Assembly: GCF_029906345.1 (NCBI RefSeq)
Contig: NZ_JARYGY010000006.1
Span: 371,561 to 435,560 of the forward strand
Source: Aquimarina mycalae
GTDB taxonomy: Bacteria; Bacteroidota; Bacteroidia; Flavobacteriales; Flavobacteriaceae
DNA length: 64,000 nucleotides
Reading direction: 5' to 3'
This document shows, piece by piece, positions 17,573 through 25,272 of this stretch. Positions within the stretch are counted from its first letter, which is position 1. The number at the start of each line of letters is the position of its first letter. The notes beneath the pieces were generated by a model. That model was not told the DNA's origin and did no database searches. It saw only the letters and a program-made list of their open reading frames with translations. The position numbers and the translations under genes were made by a program.

Positions 17573-19408
17573 ATGTATATTAACAAAACTCTGATTAGTA
17601 CAATTACCATACAAAGACTTCGAGTTTTTTTCTTATTCGTGAGCATTGCGACAAACACAATTGATGTTCTAGCTTCGGAAAAATTACTTTTTTTGGAATC
17701 TCATACTATTTTAAGAGATAGTTTACAACAACCGAATAGTAGTAAGAAAGAGCCTCTTTTTAAAAAACAAATAGAACGAATTAAAGATTCAATTGTAAAG
17801 ATTAAGAACTCCATAATAGATGATCACAGCAATGCTACAGCGGATAAATACAGAATGATATCGAGATTATCTAAAAAAGCAGGACTGAGTGATCAAGAAG
17901 TAGATATAAATGGAGCATTAATGTTCCATTATTATGAATTAAAAGAAAGAGACAGCGTATTTAAATACATTCGTGTTATTAAGAACAAACTTCAAGACAT
18001 AGAAAATAAAGAAGAAAGTGTGTCCGAGAAAAGAATAAGATGGTATCTTAATCTTTCTTATGTTATGAGTTCATATTATGGATATACGCCAACAGTCATA
18101 GAATTTTATGAAAAAGGATATGAATTATCATTGCAAAAAAAATACTGTCGAGGTATGATTTGGACGCAGTTAAGAAAAACTGATTTGATTCTGGAAAATA
18201 ACCCAACTAAAGAAGAGCTAAATAAAGAATTAGAAGATATAGAATTATTAATGCAGGAGCATTGGGAGGATAATATCCATCATCATACAATGTATCGAAT
18301 CATGTCCAGAATTTTTCTAGCCCAAAATGACTATAAGAAGGCGGAAGAATGGGGCCTAAAATCATTAGATCCTTTTAATAGTTATAGAAATGGATTAGGC
18401 ATTATTTCATTAAGTAAAGTTTATTTTCAAAAGGGTTATGAAGATAGGGCACTACAACTTATAAAAGAAGCCATAATTTGCCTACAAGATTCTATCGCTT
18501 ATAAAGATACTTTGGGAGAGGCTTATTATTATAATTTTATATATCTAAAATCAAAAAAAGAAAATATCAATGCAATCATATCTATTAAAAAAGCTATTGA
18601 TTCTTCTTTATCATTGGTAAAACAAATTAGATATATTGATGAATTAATAATCTTTTTGCGGGAATTAAATCAGCTTAAAAAAGCACAAAAGTATGAAGTT
18701 GAAAAACAAGAATTATTCGCTACGTTCGCAAAAGTAGATATTCTTAATAATGGAGAGTTTTTTGTTTTAAAAAAGAATGAAAAAGATATGAGAATATCTA
18801 ATGCATCCCTAGTGTATCAAATCAAAAACAAAAACCTAAAACAAAACGCCTTGATTTTCTTAATTTTAATCCTGTTGATAGTTGGTTTTTGTTTTTATAA
18901 AAAGGGAAAGCAGGAAAGATTAATATCATCTGATATTATATCAACAAAGTCTGAAGAATGGAAGAAAGAAATACAGCGACGAGAAGATGAATTGCAACTG
19001 GTAACCATAAAAATAGCTGATAGAATAACCAGACTTAAAGAACTAAAGTACAAAGTAGCTAATATAAATACATCCGATCCTAACATAATATATCTAAATC
19101 AACAACTTAATGAATTAATTAAATCAGGAGAGCATATAGAAGAAGTTAGAGATCGATTAGTAAAGCAATATCCAGGAATTGTGAGGATGTTGCGAAAATT
19201 GCATCCAACATTAACAGATACCGAAATTAAGTATTGCTTGCTTACAAAGCTTAATTTATCCATAAAAGATACTGCAGAGATATTACATGTGGCACCTACC
19301 ACAGTAAAGCATGCAAAGAGTATGATAAAAAAGAAAATTGGATTTTCTAAAGAACTTTCTCTTAAAAACTATCTTCAACAACTTTTTGAAGAGAAAGAGA
19401 TGGTTTGA
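17573..19408 (+). CDS. TPR-containing membrane-anchored LuxR-like regulator
   Basis: This 611-aa paralogue of the preceding gene has an N-terminal hydrophobic anchor or signal (about 14-33). TPR-like helices at about 70-400 include 'YKKAEEWGLKSLDPFNSY'. A transmembrane helix lies at about 422-440 ('NALIFLILILLIVGFCFY') and a basic coiled coil follows. The C-terminal HTH (about 546-605) reads 'LTDTEIKYCLLTKLNLSIKD' and then 'TVKHAKSMIKKKIG', almost the same recognition region as the upstream paralogue. The layout places the TPRs in the periplasm and the HTH in the cytosol, so it looks like a one-component transmembrane regulator. It lies directly upstream of the two lipoprotein genes, which are candidate targets. 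The signal is unknown. Confidence 0.85.
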   Translation: MYINKTLISTITIQRLRVFFLFVSIATNTIDVLASEKLLFLESHTILRDSLQQPNSSKKEPLFKKQIERIKDSIVKIKNSIIDDHSNATADKYRMISRLSKKAGLSDQEVDINGALMFHYYELKERDSVFKYIRVIKNKLQDIENKEESVSEKRIRWYLNLSYVMSSYYGYTPTVIEFYEKGYELSLQKKYCRGMIWTQLRKTDLILENNPTKEELNKELEDIELLMQEHWEDNIHHHTMYRIMSRIFLAQNDYKKAEEWGLKSLDPFNSYRNGLGIISLSKVYFQKGYEDRALQLIKEAIICLQDSIAYKDTLGEAYYYNFIYLKSKKENINAIISIKKAIDSSLSLVKQIRYIDELIIFLRELNQLKKAQKYEVEKQELFATFAKVDILNNGEFFVLKKNEKDMRISNASLVYQIKNKNLKQNALIFLILILLIVGFCFYKKGKQERLISSDIISTKSEEWKKEIQRREDELQLVTIKIADRITRLKELKYKVANINTSDPNIIYLNQQLNELIKSGEHIEEVRDRLVKQYPGIVRMLRKLHPTLTDTEIKYCLLTKLNLSIKDTAEILHVAPTTVKHAKSMIKKKIGFSKELSLKNYLQQLFEEKEMV

Positions 19409-19933
19409 AAATATTTGATTCAAGTGTTTTGATAATTTTTCTAAACGAATTACCCTTGAGTATTATAATTATCCAGTGTATATAATTTCTTATTTCTGAA
19501 ATCATAACTCATCACTAATACTAATTTTTTTAAACAGTTTCTTATAACCTATTTCCTGTTATAAAAATAAGACGGTTTTATCTTCTGAAGTATTCTCGGA
19601 GAAATTCTTAGTAAAATATTTTTTAGTTATACAAGGAAATTAAGAATCAGCAATTTTTATGGAACAAGGATATGTATTATTGTTTTGATTTATAGTGGTT
19701 TAGTGATGTTAACAAACCTTTTGCAAACCTGTTTTTTTCAGATTCAAACCTTTTACAAACCTTATTTTTCAAGGCTTACAAAGGGCTTTTTATAGTTTTA
19801 GAGGGTAATAATTAACTATTGTTTAACTCTAAAAAAAGTGAATTTATGATTAAAAAAAAATGAAAGACTACTTAAATAATAAATAGTAGCAACGCATGAA
19901 TATTTTTAATAATTAAACTTAAAATTTTTTAAA
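19409..19933. other. Upstream region of lipoprotein genes, 525 bp
   Basis: No coding frame is seen here. The notable content is the phased CAAACCT array at 19713-19762, listed separately, and an AT-rich leader before the lipoprotein start. A weak -7-like element (TATAGTTTTA, 19791-19800) lies about 30 bp downstream of the array. Confidence 0.5.
19713..19762 (+). promoter_or_regulatory. Phased array of four CAAACCT direct repeats (putative activator site)
   Basis: CAAACCT occurs at 19713, 19724, 19745 and 19756. The start-to-start spacings are 11, 21 and 11 bp, so all copies fall on nearly the same helix face. The flanks also repeat as two units of about 28 bp, 32 bp apart. The array sits just upstream of where a -33 element would lie for the lipoprotein gene at 19934, an activator-like position. 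The binding protein is unknown. The adjacent TPR-HTH regulators are candidates. Confidence 0.55.
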
Positions 19934-20674
19934 ATGAAAAACATATTAACATTAATTGTAATTTTTTGCATAGCAATAGGTACTGTTAGCTGTAGTAAAG
20001 AAGAAGAGTATACTTCTCAAGTTAGTAAAGAAGAAATTCAGGAATTTGCTTCGAAAATGATCCAAAATGAAAATTTTATGGAGATAAAAGCTTACTCAAG
20101 TACAATATTCACGTTGGTAAATCCCCAATTTAATGGAGAAGCGAGTAAAAATGTAACATCTCTTTCGGATAGGGTAAATGAAGCAATTGAAAAAAATGCT
20201 GATTCTGATGATATGTCATCCATATCAAAAGCACTAGGTGTTAATGAAATCGCTCTGGAAGAATTAAATGAAGAAGTATATAAAAAATATAGTGCATGGT
20301 TAGAAACGGAAGAGGGGCTTTGGTATGAGAAATTAAATGGTGATCAAAAGATTGAATTGGGCAACTTACTAAACCAAAGTGAAAGCTTTAATGATAAACT
20401 TCAATCTGTTAGTAACCATCAATTACAAGAATTGTATGGACATAGTAAGTGGAGTTTCTCTTCTATTGGCAAGTGTACAGCTGCTTATTATGGTTGTATT
20501 TTTGTTTCTACAGCGGCTATCGAAGGGCTGGAATATGCAGTTTGTTTTGCAGTAGGAGGTCCTGGTTTAGCTTTTGCCTGCACAGTAGGAGCGGCTGTTG
20601 TATTATCTGAATCTCAATTTTTGCAAATAGAATGTTCCAAATTGTTGGCTCGCTGTTCTGACCCACATTCATAG
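19934..20674 (+). CDS. Surface-type lipoprotein with Cys/Gly/Ala-rich hydrophobic C-terminus
   Basis: This 246-aa protein has a lipobox with Cys20 followed by S-K-E-E, matching the Bacteroidota lipoprotein export signal, so it is predicted to be surface-exposed. Residues about 30-175 are charged and helical. The tail after about residue 178 differs sharply: it is hydrophobic, rich in Gly/Ala and contains seven Cys, for example 'GKCTAAYYGCIFVSTAAIEG', 'VCFAVGGPGLAFACTVGAAV' and 'ECSKLLARC'. The pattern recalls Cys-rich hydrophobic microbial peptides such as halocin-C8-like domains, but this is a resemblance only and I do not recognise the family. The gene follows the TPR-HTH regulator and the CAAACCT array and precedes a second lipoprotein gene. 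Confidence 0.8.
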   Translation: MKNILTLIVIFCIAIGTVSCSKEEEYTSQVSKEEIQEFASKMIQNENFMEIKAYSSTIFTLVNPQFNGEASKNVTSLSDRVNEAIEKNADSDDMSSISKALGVNEIALEELNEEVYKKYSAWLETEEGLWYEKLNGDQKIELGNLLNQSESFNDKLQSVSNHQLQELYGHSKWSFSSIGKCTAAYYGCIFVSTAAIEGLEYAVCFAVGGPGLAFACTVGAAVVLSESQFLQIECSKLLARCSDPHS

Positions 20675-20786
20675 GTGGATAATAGAATAGATTAACAAAG
20701 TTAAAATCTAATTAAATAATAAAACTACTTGATTACATAATTTAACATAAATCGTAATTGAGAAAGTTGCTAAAAAATAATAAGTC

Positions 20787-21533
20787 ATGAATTTTATAAA
20801 AAAAACAGGTATAATATTGTTTATCTCGTTACTAGTATTCACTTCATGTAGTAAAGAAGATCTAGAACTAGATACTACTGAAACAGCTGATTTAATAGAT
20901 AACTCTTACAGCTACTTATTAGATGAATATTCGAAAGTCATATATCAAGATAATGAATATACAATGAGAGAAGTTTTAACGGATGCTAAATTATTTGAAA
21001 TATATGAATCTACTACAGGTACCATTGATGAAGAAATAATTGATGAGAACGGAAATAGCCAATTTGTATTGACTATTTTAGATGACGATCAAGCAGATAC
21101 ATATAGATCAAAAGTTAAGAGAAATAAAAATCTTGCCTATAGAAATCTGCTAAAACCTGAAGTTAAGTTAGCCAAAGAGAGAGCTGCGATTGGTATAATA
21201 TTATTTGAGAGAAGAGATTGGGACGGTGAGTTTTACCATGTAATTCGTACAGAGAGTTCTTATGAAGGACAATGTGAAGAGGATAAAAAAAGTCAAATTC
21301 CAAAATTAAATGATAAAATTTCTAGCATGGTAGCAGCTGCATCACCACATGATGGTAAACATAGTCGCATTAATATGTTTCTTCATGAGCATAGAGATGG
21401 TAGAGGTAGACATTATTTTCATCGATTTGATTATAATCATAATGCTGATCTTGTGCATTGGGATGATCGTATGAATGAAAATAATATGGAGGATAAGATA
21501 TCCTCTTATAGAATTGATTATTGTAATTTTTAA
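20787..21533 (+). CDS. Surface-type lipoprotein with betagamma-crystallin-like C-terminal domain
   Basis: This 248-aa protein has a lipobox with Cys21 followed by S-K-E-D, another match to the surface lipoprotein export signal. Residues about 30-130 are acidic and unassigned. From about 133 the tail reads like a two-motif betagamma-crystallin. It has 'IGIILFERRDWDGEFYHVI' and 'MFLHEHRDGRGRHYFHRFD' as aromatic Greek-key starts. They end in 'LNDKISSM' and 'MEDKISSYRI', which match the (N/D)(N/D)xx(S/T)S calcium-site signature of microbial crystallins. Calcium binding is inferred. It lies 112 bp after the preceding lipoprotein gene and is probably co-expressed. A terminator follows directly. Confidence 0.75.
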   Translation: MNFIKKTGIILFISLLVFTSCSKEDLELDTTETADLIDNSYSYLLDEYSKVIYQDNEYTMREVLTDAKLFEIYESTTGTIDEEIIDENGNSQFVLTILDDDQADTYRSKVKRNKNLAYRNLLKPEVKLAKERAAIGIILFERRDWDGEFYHVIRTESSYEGQCEEDKKSQIPKLNDKISSMVAAASPHDGKHSRINMFLHEHRDGRGRHYFHRFDYNHNADLVHWDDRMNENNMEDKISSYRIDYCNF

Positions 21534-21565
21534 TAATTTCATTCTTTAGGATATTAGAATAAAAA

Positions 21566-21604
21566 AACCGTCTTTTCCATTTATTTTAGAAAAGGCGGTT
21601 TTTA
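21566..21604 (+). terminator. Intrinsic terminator after crystallin-like lipoprotein gene
   Basis: A stem of about 12 bp (AACCGTCTTTTC against GAAAAGGCGGTT, one G-T wobble) has an 11-nt loop and is followed by T5. It starts about 30 bp after the stop codon. Confidence 0.85.
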
Positions 21605-22138
21605 TGAGTCAATTGTCCCGTCCTAAAATAGCGTTACACAAAAATGTTATTTATGGAATTAAAAAACTTAAATAAGGGGATGTATTAATTTTTAACCATT
21701 AGGTTTCCTTTCGGAAATGGAGCTTAATCTACAACCTGTTTTTTTAGAATGGCTATTACCAATAACTCATTAGTGTCAATTTTTTAGCCCGTCCTACTTC
21801 ATGACATAAAGACATATAATACATCAAAAAAAGTAAGTAACTAAACTATATTATGCATATGAAAACAGAAACGTAATCAAAGAAATAAACTCCTACTATT
21901 TTAGAAATAGAAGAAGTTTTACGTAAGGGAATGGTAGTATAATGTGAACTAAATACGTTAGCCTCACTTTATTAAAAGTAGTATCAACTCATATTTCTTG
22001 ATACCTGCATTTGCCACAATTTATGACAATCCTTTAGAAGTAGATACCCAATTAAAAGCATTATAAAGTAAAACAGATACAGAAATGATTTTTAAAATAA
22101 TATATATTAGATAACCTCTAAATTTGTTTTTTGCCCCA
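21605..22138. other. Non-coding, possibly degenerate region with split direct repeat
   Basis: There is no intact gene in this stretch of over 500 bp. The block GTCAATT...CCCGTCCTA occurs at 21608-21625 and again at 21775-21796 in the same orientation. A short frame at about 22013-22063 reads 'ATIYDNPLEVDTQLKAL' before a stop, and other short frames are broken by stops. It may be a decayed mobile element or pseudogene remnant, but I cannot identify a transposase. Confidence 0.35.
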
Positions 22139-22141
22139 AAA

Positions 22142-22172
22142 AAACCGTCTTTCCCCAACAGAAAGACGGTTT
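22142..22172 (-). terminator. Intrinsic terminator of the fad operon
   Basis: A perfect 12-bp stem AAACCGTCTTTC/GAAAGACGGTTT encloses a 7-nt loop. A run of seven T follows on the minus strand. It lies about 55 bp beyond the acyl-CoA dehydrogenase stop. Confidence 0.9.
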
Positions 22173-22227
22173 CTTAAATCAAAATTAAACAACTTTCTAG
22201 TTTAATGCCATAGAAAGGGCATAATCA

Positions 22228-24039
22228 TTATGAGAAGCAGTATCCGTTTTCTGCAGATACTTTATCAGCAATCTTGTTTCTTAATGCAACAACATTTGGT
22301 TGGTTTGCATATTTAGTGAAACGCTTAAGTCCCATTAGCATCATACGTTGCTCATCACCTTCAGCAAAAGAAACGATTCCTTCTTTTCCTTTTTTGATCA
22401 CAATATCTACAGCATTGTATAAGTATAATTGAGACATAGCAATCTGAATTTCCTGAGAATCTTCTCCAAAACGCTTCGCATTTTTTTCTGTACGTAGAAT
22501 CGCAGATTCTGCCATATAGATCTCTATTAAAATATCAGAAGCAGCCATTAATAATTGTTGGTGCTCTTCTAGTTTAGGACCAAATTTCTGCATTGCAGCT
22601 CCTGCAACCATTAAGAATACTTTCTTCATTTTTGCAACGATCTCTTTTTCTTCTGCAAATAAAGCAGAGTAATCAGGAGTGTCGAAAGAAGGGATACCTG
22701 TTAACTCATCAGCAACTTTCATAGCGGGACCTAAAAGATCTACGTGACCTTTCATTGCTTTTTTAACAAGCATACCTACCGCTAACATACGGTTGATTTC
22801 ATTAGTACCTTCATAGATACGAGAAATACGTGCATCTCTCCAAGCAGATTCCATCGGAGTATCTGCAGAGAATCCCATTCCACCAAAGATTTGTAATCCT
22901 TCATCTGCAGTGTTTTGTACATCTTCAGAAACAGCTACTTTAAGGATAGAACACTCAATCGCGTATTCTTCAACTCCTTTAAGTTCAGCTTCCTGATGAG
23001 AGTTTCCTTCCGCTTGACGGATAGCGATTCTATCTTCGATATTTTTTGCTGCTCTATAACTTGCAGACTCATCAGCATATGTATTTGTAGCCATCTCTGC
23101 AATCTTAGATTTGATAGCTCCAAAATTCATAATTGGAGTTTTAAACTGAATACGCTCATTAGCATATTTAGTAGCTTCGCCAATTACTCTACGTTGTGCA
23201 TCCAAACAAGCAGCTGCTAGTTTAATACGTCCAACATTTAATGCATTCATTGCAATCTTAAATCCGTTACCTCTTTCTGATAACATATTTTCTACAGGGA
23301 CTTTAGTATCACTAAAGAATACCTGACGAGTAGAAGAGGAGTGGATACCTAATTTCTTTTCTTCATCACCTAAAGTAATACCATTAGAAGGATCGTGCTC
23401 TACAATAAATCCTGTAATATTTTTATCATCCTCGATACGAGCAAAAACAATCATTACATTACAGAATCCAGCATTAGAGATCCACATCTTTTGACCAGAG
23501 ATCAAATAATGTGTTCCGTCGTCAGATAAAACAGCTTTAGTTTTACCAGAATTGGCATCAGATCCAGCACCAGGTTCTGTTAAACAATATGCACCCATCC
23601 ACTCACCAGTAGCTAATTTAGAAACATATTTTTTCTTTTGTTCTTCATTACCATATAAAGAGATTGGCATCGTACCAATACCTGTATGAGCTCCAAAAGC
23701 AGTACTAAAAGACCCAGTTGCTCCAGAAATATAATCACATACTAGCATAGTAGAAACAAATCCCATTCCTAGTCCATCATAAGCTTCTGGTACAGCAACA
23801 CCTAATAATCCAAGCTCTCCAGCTTTTTTCATACATGCTTCTGTATAATCATAGTCTTTTGATTCGAATTTTTCCCAATGCGCCCAAAGCTCACGATCTA
23901 CGAACTCTTTGGTACTATCACGCATCATTTTTTGCTCCTCAGAAAAATCTTCTGGAGTAAACACATCTTCAGCCTTCGTTTCTTTGACAAGGAACTGTCC
24001 TCCTCTAAGAATGTCTTTGTTTATAGTTTCTGTACTCAT
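22228..24039 (-). CDS. fadE: Acyl-CoA dehydrogenase (long form)
   Basis: This 603-aa flavoenzyme catalyses the first oxidation step of beta-oxidation, acyl-CoA to trans-2-enoyl-CoA. The N- and middle domains show 'YCLTEPGAGSDANSGKTKAV' and 'KMWISNAGFCNVMIVFARI', the two family signature regions. 'SRIYEGTNEINRML' lies near residue 410 and contains the catalytic-base segment. The extra 170 residues at the C-terminus fit the long, VLCAD-like form common in Bacteroidota. It is the last gene of a tightly packed set with marR, fadN and fadA, 28 bp after fadA. The product order fadN-fadA-fadE equals that of the Bacillus subtilis fadNAE operon. Confidence 0.95.
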   Translation of the reverse strand: MSTETINKDILRGGQFLVKETKAEDVFTPEDFSEEQKMMRDSTKEFVDRELWAHWEKFESKDYDYTEACMKKAGELGLLGVAVPEAYDGLGMGFVSTMLVCDYISGATGSFSTAFGAHTGIGTMPISLYGNEEQKKKYVSKLATGEWMGAYCLTEPGAGSDANSGKTKAVLSDDGTHYLISGQKMWISNAGFCNVMIVFARIEDDKNITGFIVEHDPSNGITLGDEEKKLGIHSSSTRQVFFSDTKVPVENMLSERGNGFKIAMNALNVGRIKLAAACLDAQRRVIGEATKYANERIQFKTPIMNFGAIKSKIAEMATNTYADESASYRAAKNIEDRIAIRQAEGNSHQEAELKGVEEYAIECSILKVAVSEDVQNTADEGLQIFGGMGFSADTPMESAWRDARISRIYEGTNEINRMLAVGMLVKKAMKGHVDLLGPAMKVADELTGIPSFDTPDYSALFAEEKEIVAKMKKVFLMVAGAAMQKFGPKLEEHQQLLMAASDILIEIYMAESAILRTEKNAKRFGEDSQEIQIAMSQLYLYNAVDIVIKKGKEGIVSFAEGDEQRMMLMGLKRFTKYANQPNVVALRNKIADKVSAENGYCFS

Positions 24040-24067
24040 TTTTTTATATTATCTCTATCGTTTCTTC

Positions 24068-25258
24068 TTAATTCAAAAATTCAAAAATACCAGCAGCACC
24101 TTGACCTGTACCTACACACATGGTTACCATACCATACTTGCCTTTCATATCACGTTTGCGCATCTCATCAAACAATTGAACAGAAAGTTTGGCTCCAGTA
24201 CATCCTAGTGGGTGTCCTAATGCAATGGCTCCACCATTAACATTTACAATATCTTGATTGATATTTAGTTCTCGCATTACTGCCAGAGATTGAGAAGCAA
24301 AAGCTTCATTAAGCTCTATAAGTTCAATATCATCTTGTTTTAATCCTGCTTGTTTTAGTGCTTTAGGAATCGCTTTTACGGGTCCAATACCCATAATTCT
24401 AGGTTCTACACCAGCAGCTGCATAGTTCACTAATCGCGCAATAGGTTCAAGATTTAGTTCTTTTACCATATCTTCACTCATAACCATTACAAAAGCAGCA
24501 CCATCACTCATTTGAGATGAATTACCTGCGGTTACACTTCCACCAGCTTCAAAAACAGGTCTTAGTTTTCCTAGTACTTGTTTACTGGTTCCTGCACGAG
24601 GACCTTCATCTTTAGTGACAGTATAGGATTTAGAAGCTTTTTTTCCGTTCTCATCAACATAAATTTGTTCTACATTAATAGGAACGATTTGATCCTGAAA
24701 ACGATTTTCAGCTTGTGCTTTTAACGCTTTCATATGAGAATTATAAGCAAACTCATCTTGATCTTCTCTAGATACGTTGAATTGGTGTGCTACAGCTTCT
24801 GCGGTATTACCCATTCCCCAATAATAATCTTCGTGACCAGACTTAGCTAAATCATAATTTAATTCTGTTTTATAACCTGTCATAGGAACGGAACTCATGC
24901 TTTCTGCACCACCAGCAATAATACAATCTGCCATTCCAGCTTGTATTTTTGCAGTAGCCATACCTATAGTTTCGATTCCTGAAGAACAAAACCTATTTAC
25001 AGTTACACCAGGTACATCGATCGACTCTAATCCCATTAATGAGATTAAACGTGCCATATTTAGACCTTGAGATCCTTCTGGCATTGCATTACCAACAATA
25101 ACATCATCAATTCGACTTTTATCAAGTTGAGGTAGCTCTTTCATCATATGCTGAATAGTTTCAGCTGCTAACTCATCGGTTCTTTTAAATCTGAACACGC
25201 CGCGAGGTGCTTTTCCTACAGCTGTTCTATATGCTTTTACTATATATGCAGTTTTCAT
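24068..25258 (-). CDS. fadA: Acetyl-CoA C-acyltransferase (3-ketoacyl-CoA thiolase)
   Basis: This 396-aa thiolase is of normal length. It shows the acyl-accepting Cys (about residue 91) in '[13 protein letters not shown]', the '[13 protein letters not shown]' loop, the His-containing '[16 protein letters not shown]' and the C-terminal second Cys in '[13 protein letters not shown]'. It cleaves 3-ketoacyl-CoA with CoA in the last step of beta-oxidation. It sits 14 bp downstream of the fadN-like gene and 28 bp upstream of the acyl-CoA dehydrogenase gene, so the three enzymes should be one transcript controlled from the marR promoter. Confidence 0.96.
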   Translation of the reverse strand: MKTAYIVKAYRTAVGKAPRGVFRFKRTDELAAETIQHMMKELPQLDKSRIDDVIVGNAMPEGSQGLNMARLISLMGLESIDVPGVTVNRFCSSGIETIGMATAKIQAGMADCIIAGGAESMSSVPMTGYKTELNYDLAKSGHEDYYWGMGNTAEAVAHQFNVSREDQDEFAYNSHMKALKAQAENRFQDQIVPINVEQIYVDENGKKASKSYTVTKDEGPRAGTSKQVLGKLRPVFEAGGSVTAGNSSQMSDGAAFVMVMSEDMVKELNLEPIARLVNYAAAGVEPRIMGIGPVKAIPKALKQAGLKQDDIELIELNEAFASQSLAVMRELNINQDIVNVNGGAIALGHPLGCTGAKLSVQLFDEMRKRDMKGKYGMVTMCVGTGQGAAGIFEFLN

Positions 25259-25272
25259 TTCTTTTTCTTTTT

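Noticed and set aside
22915..23220. 101-codon plus-strand frame inside the acyl-CoA dehydrogenase gene
   Set aside because: It is antisense to a clear enzyme gene and has no domain features. Other long frames inside purL, fadN, fadD and pgm are rejected for the same reason.
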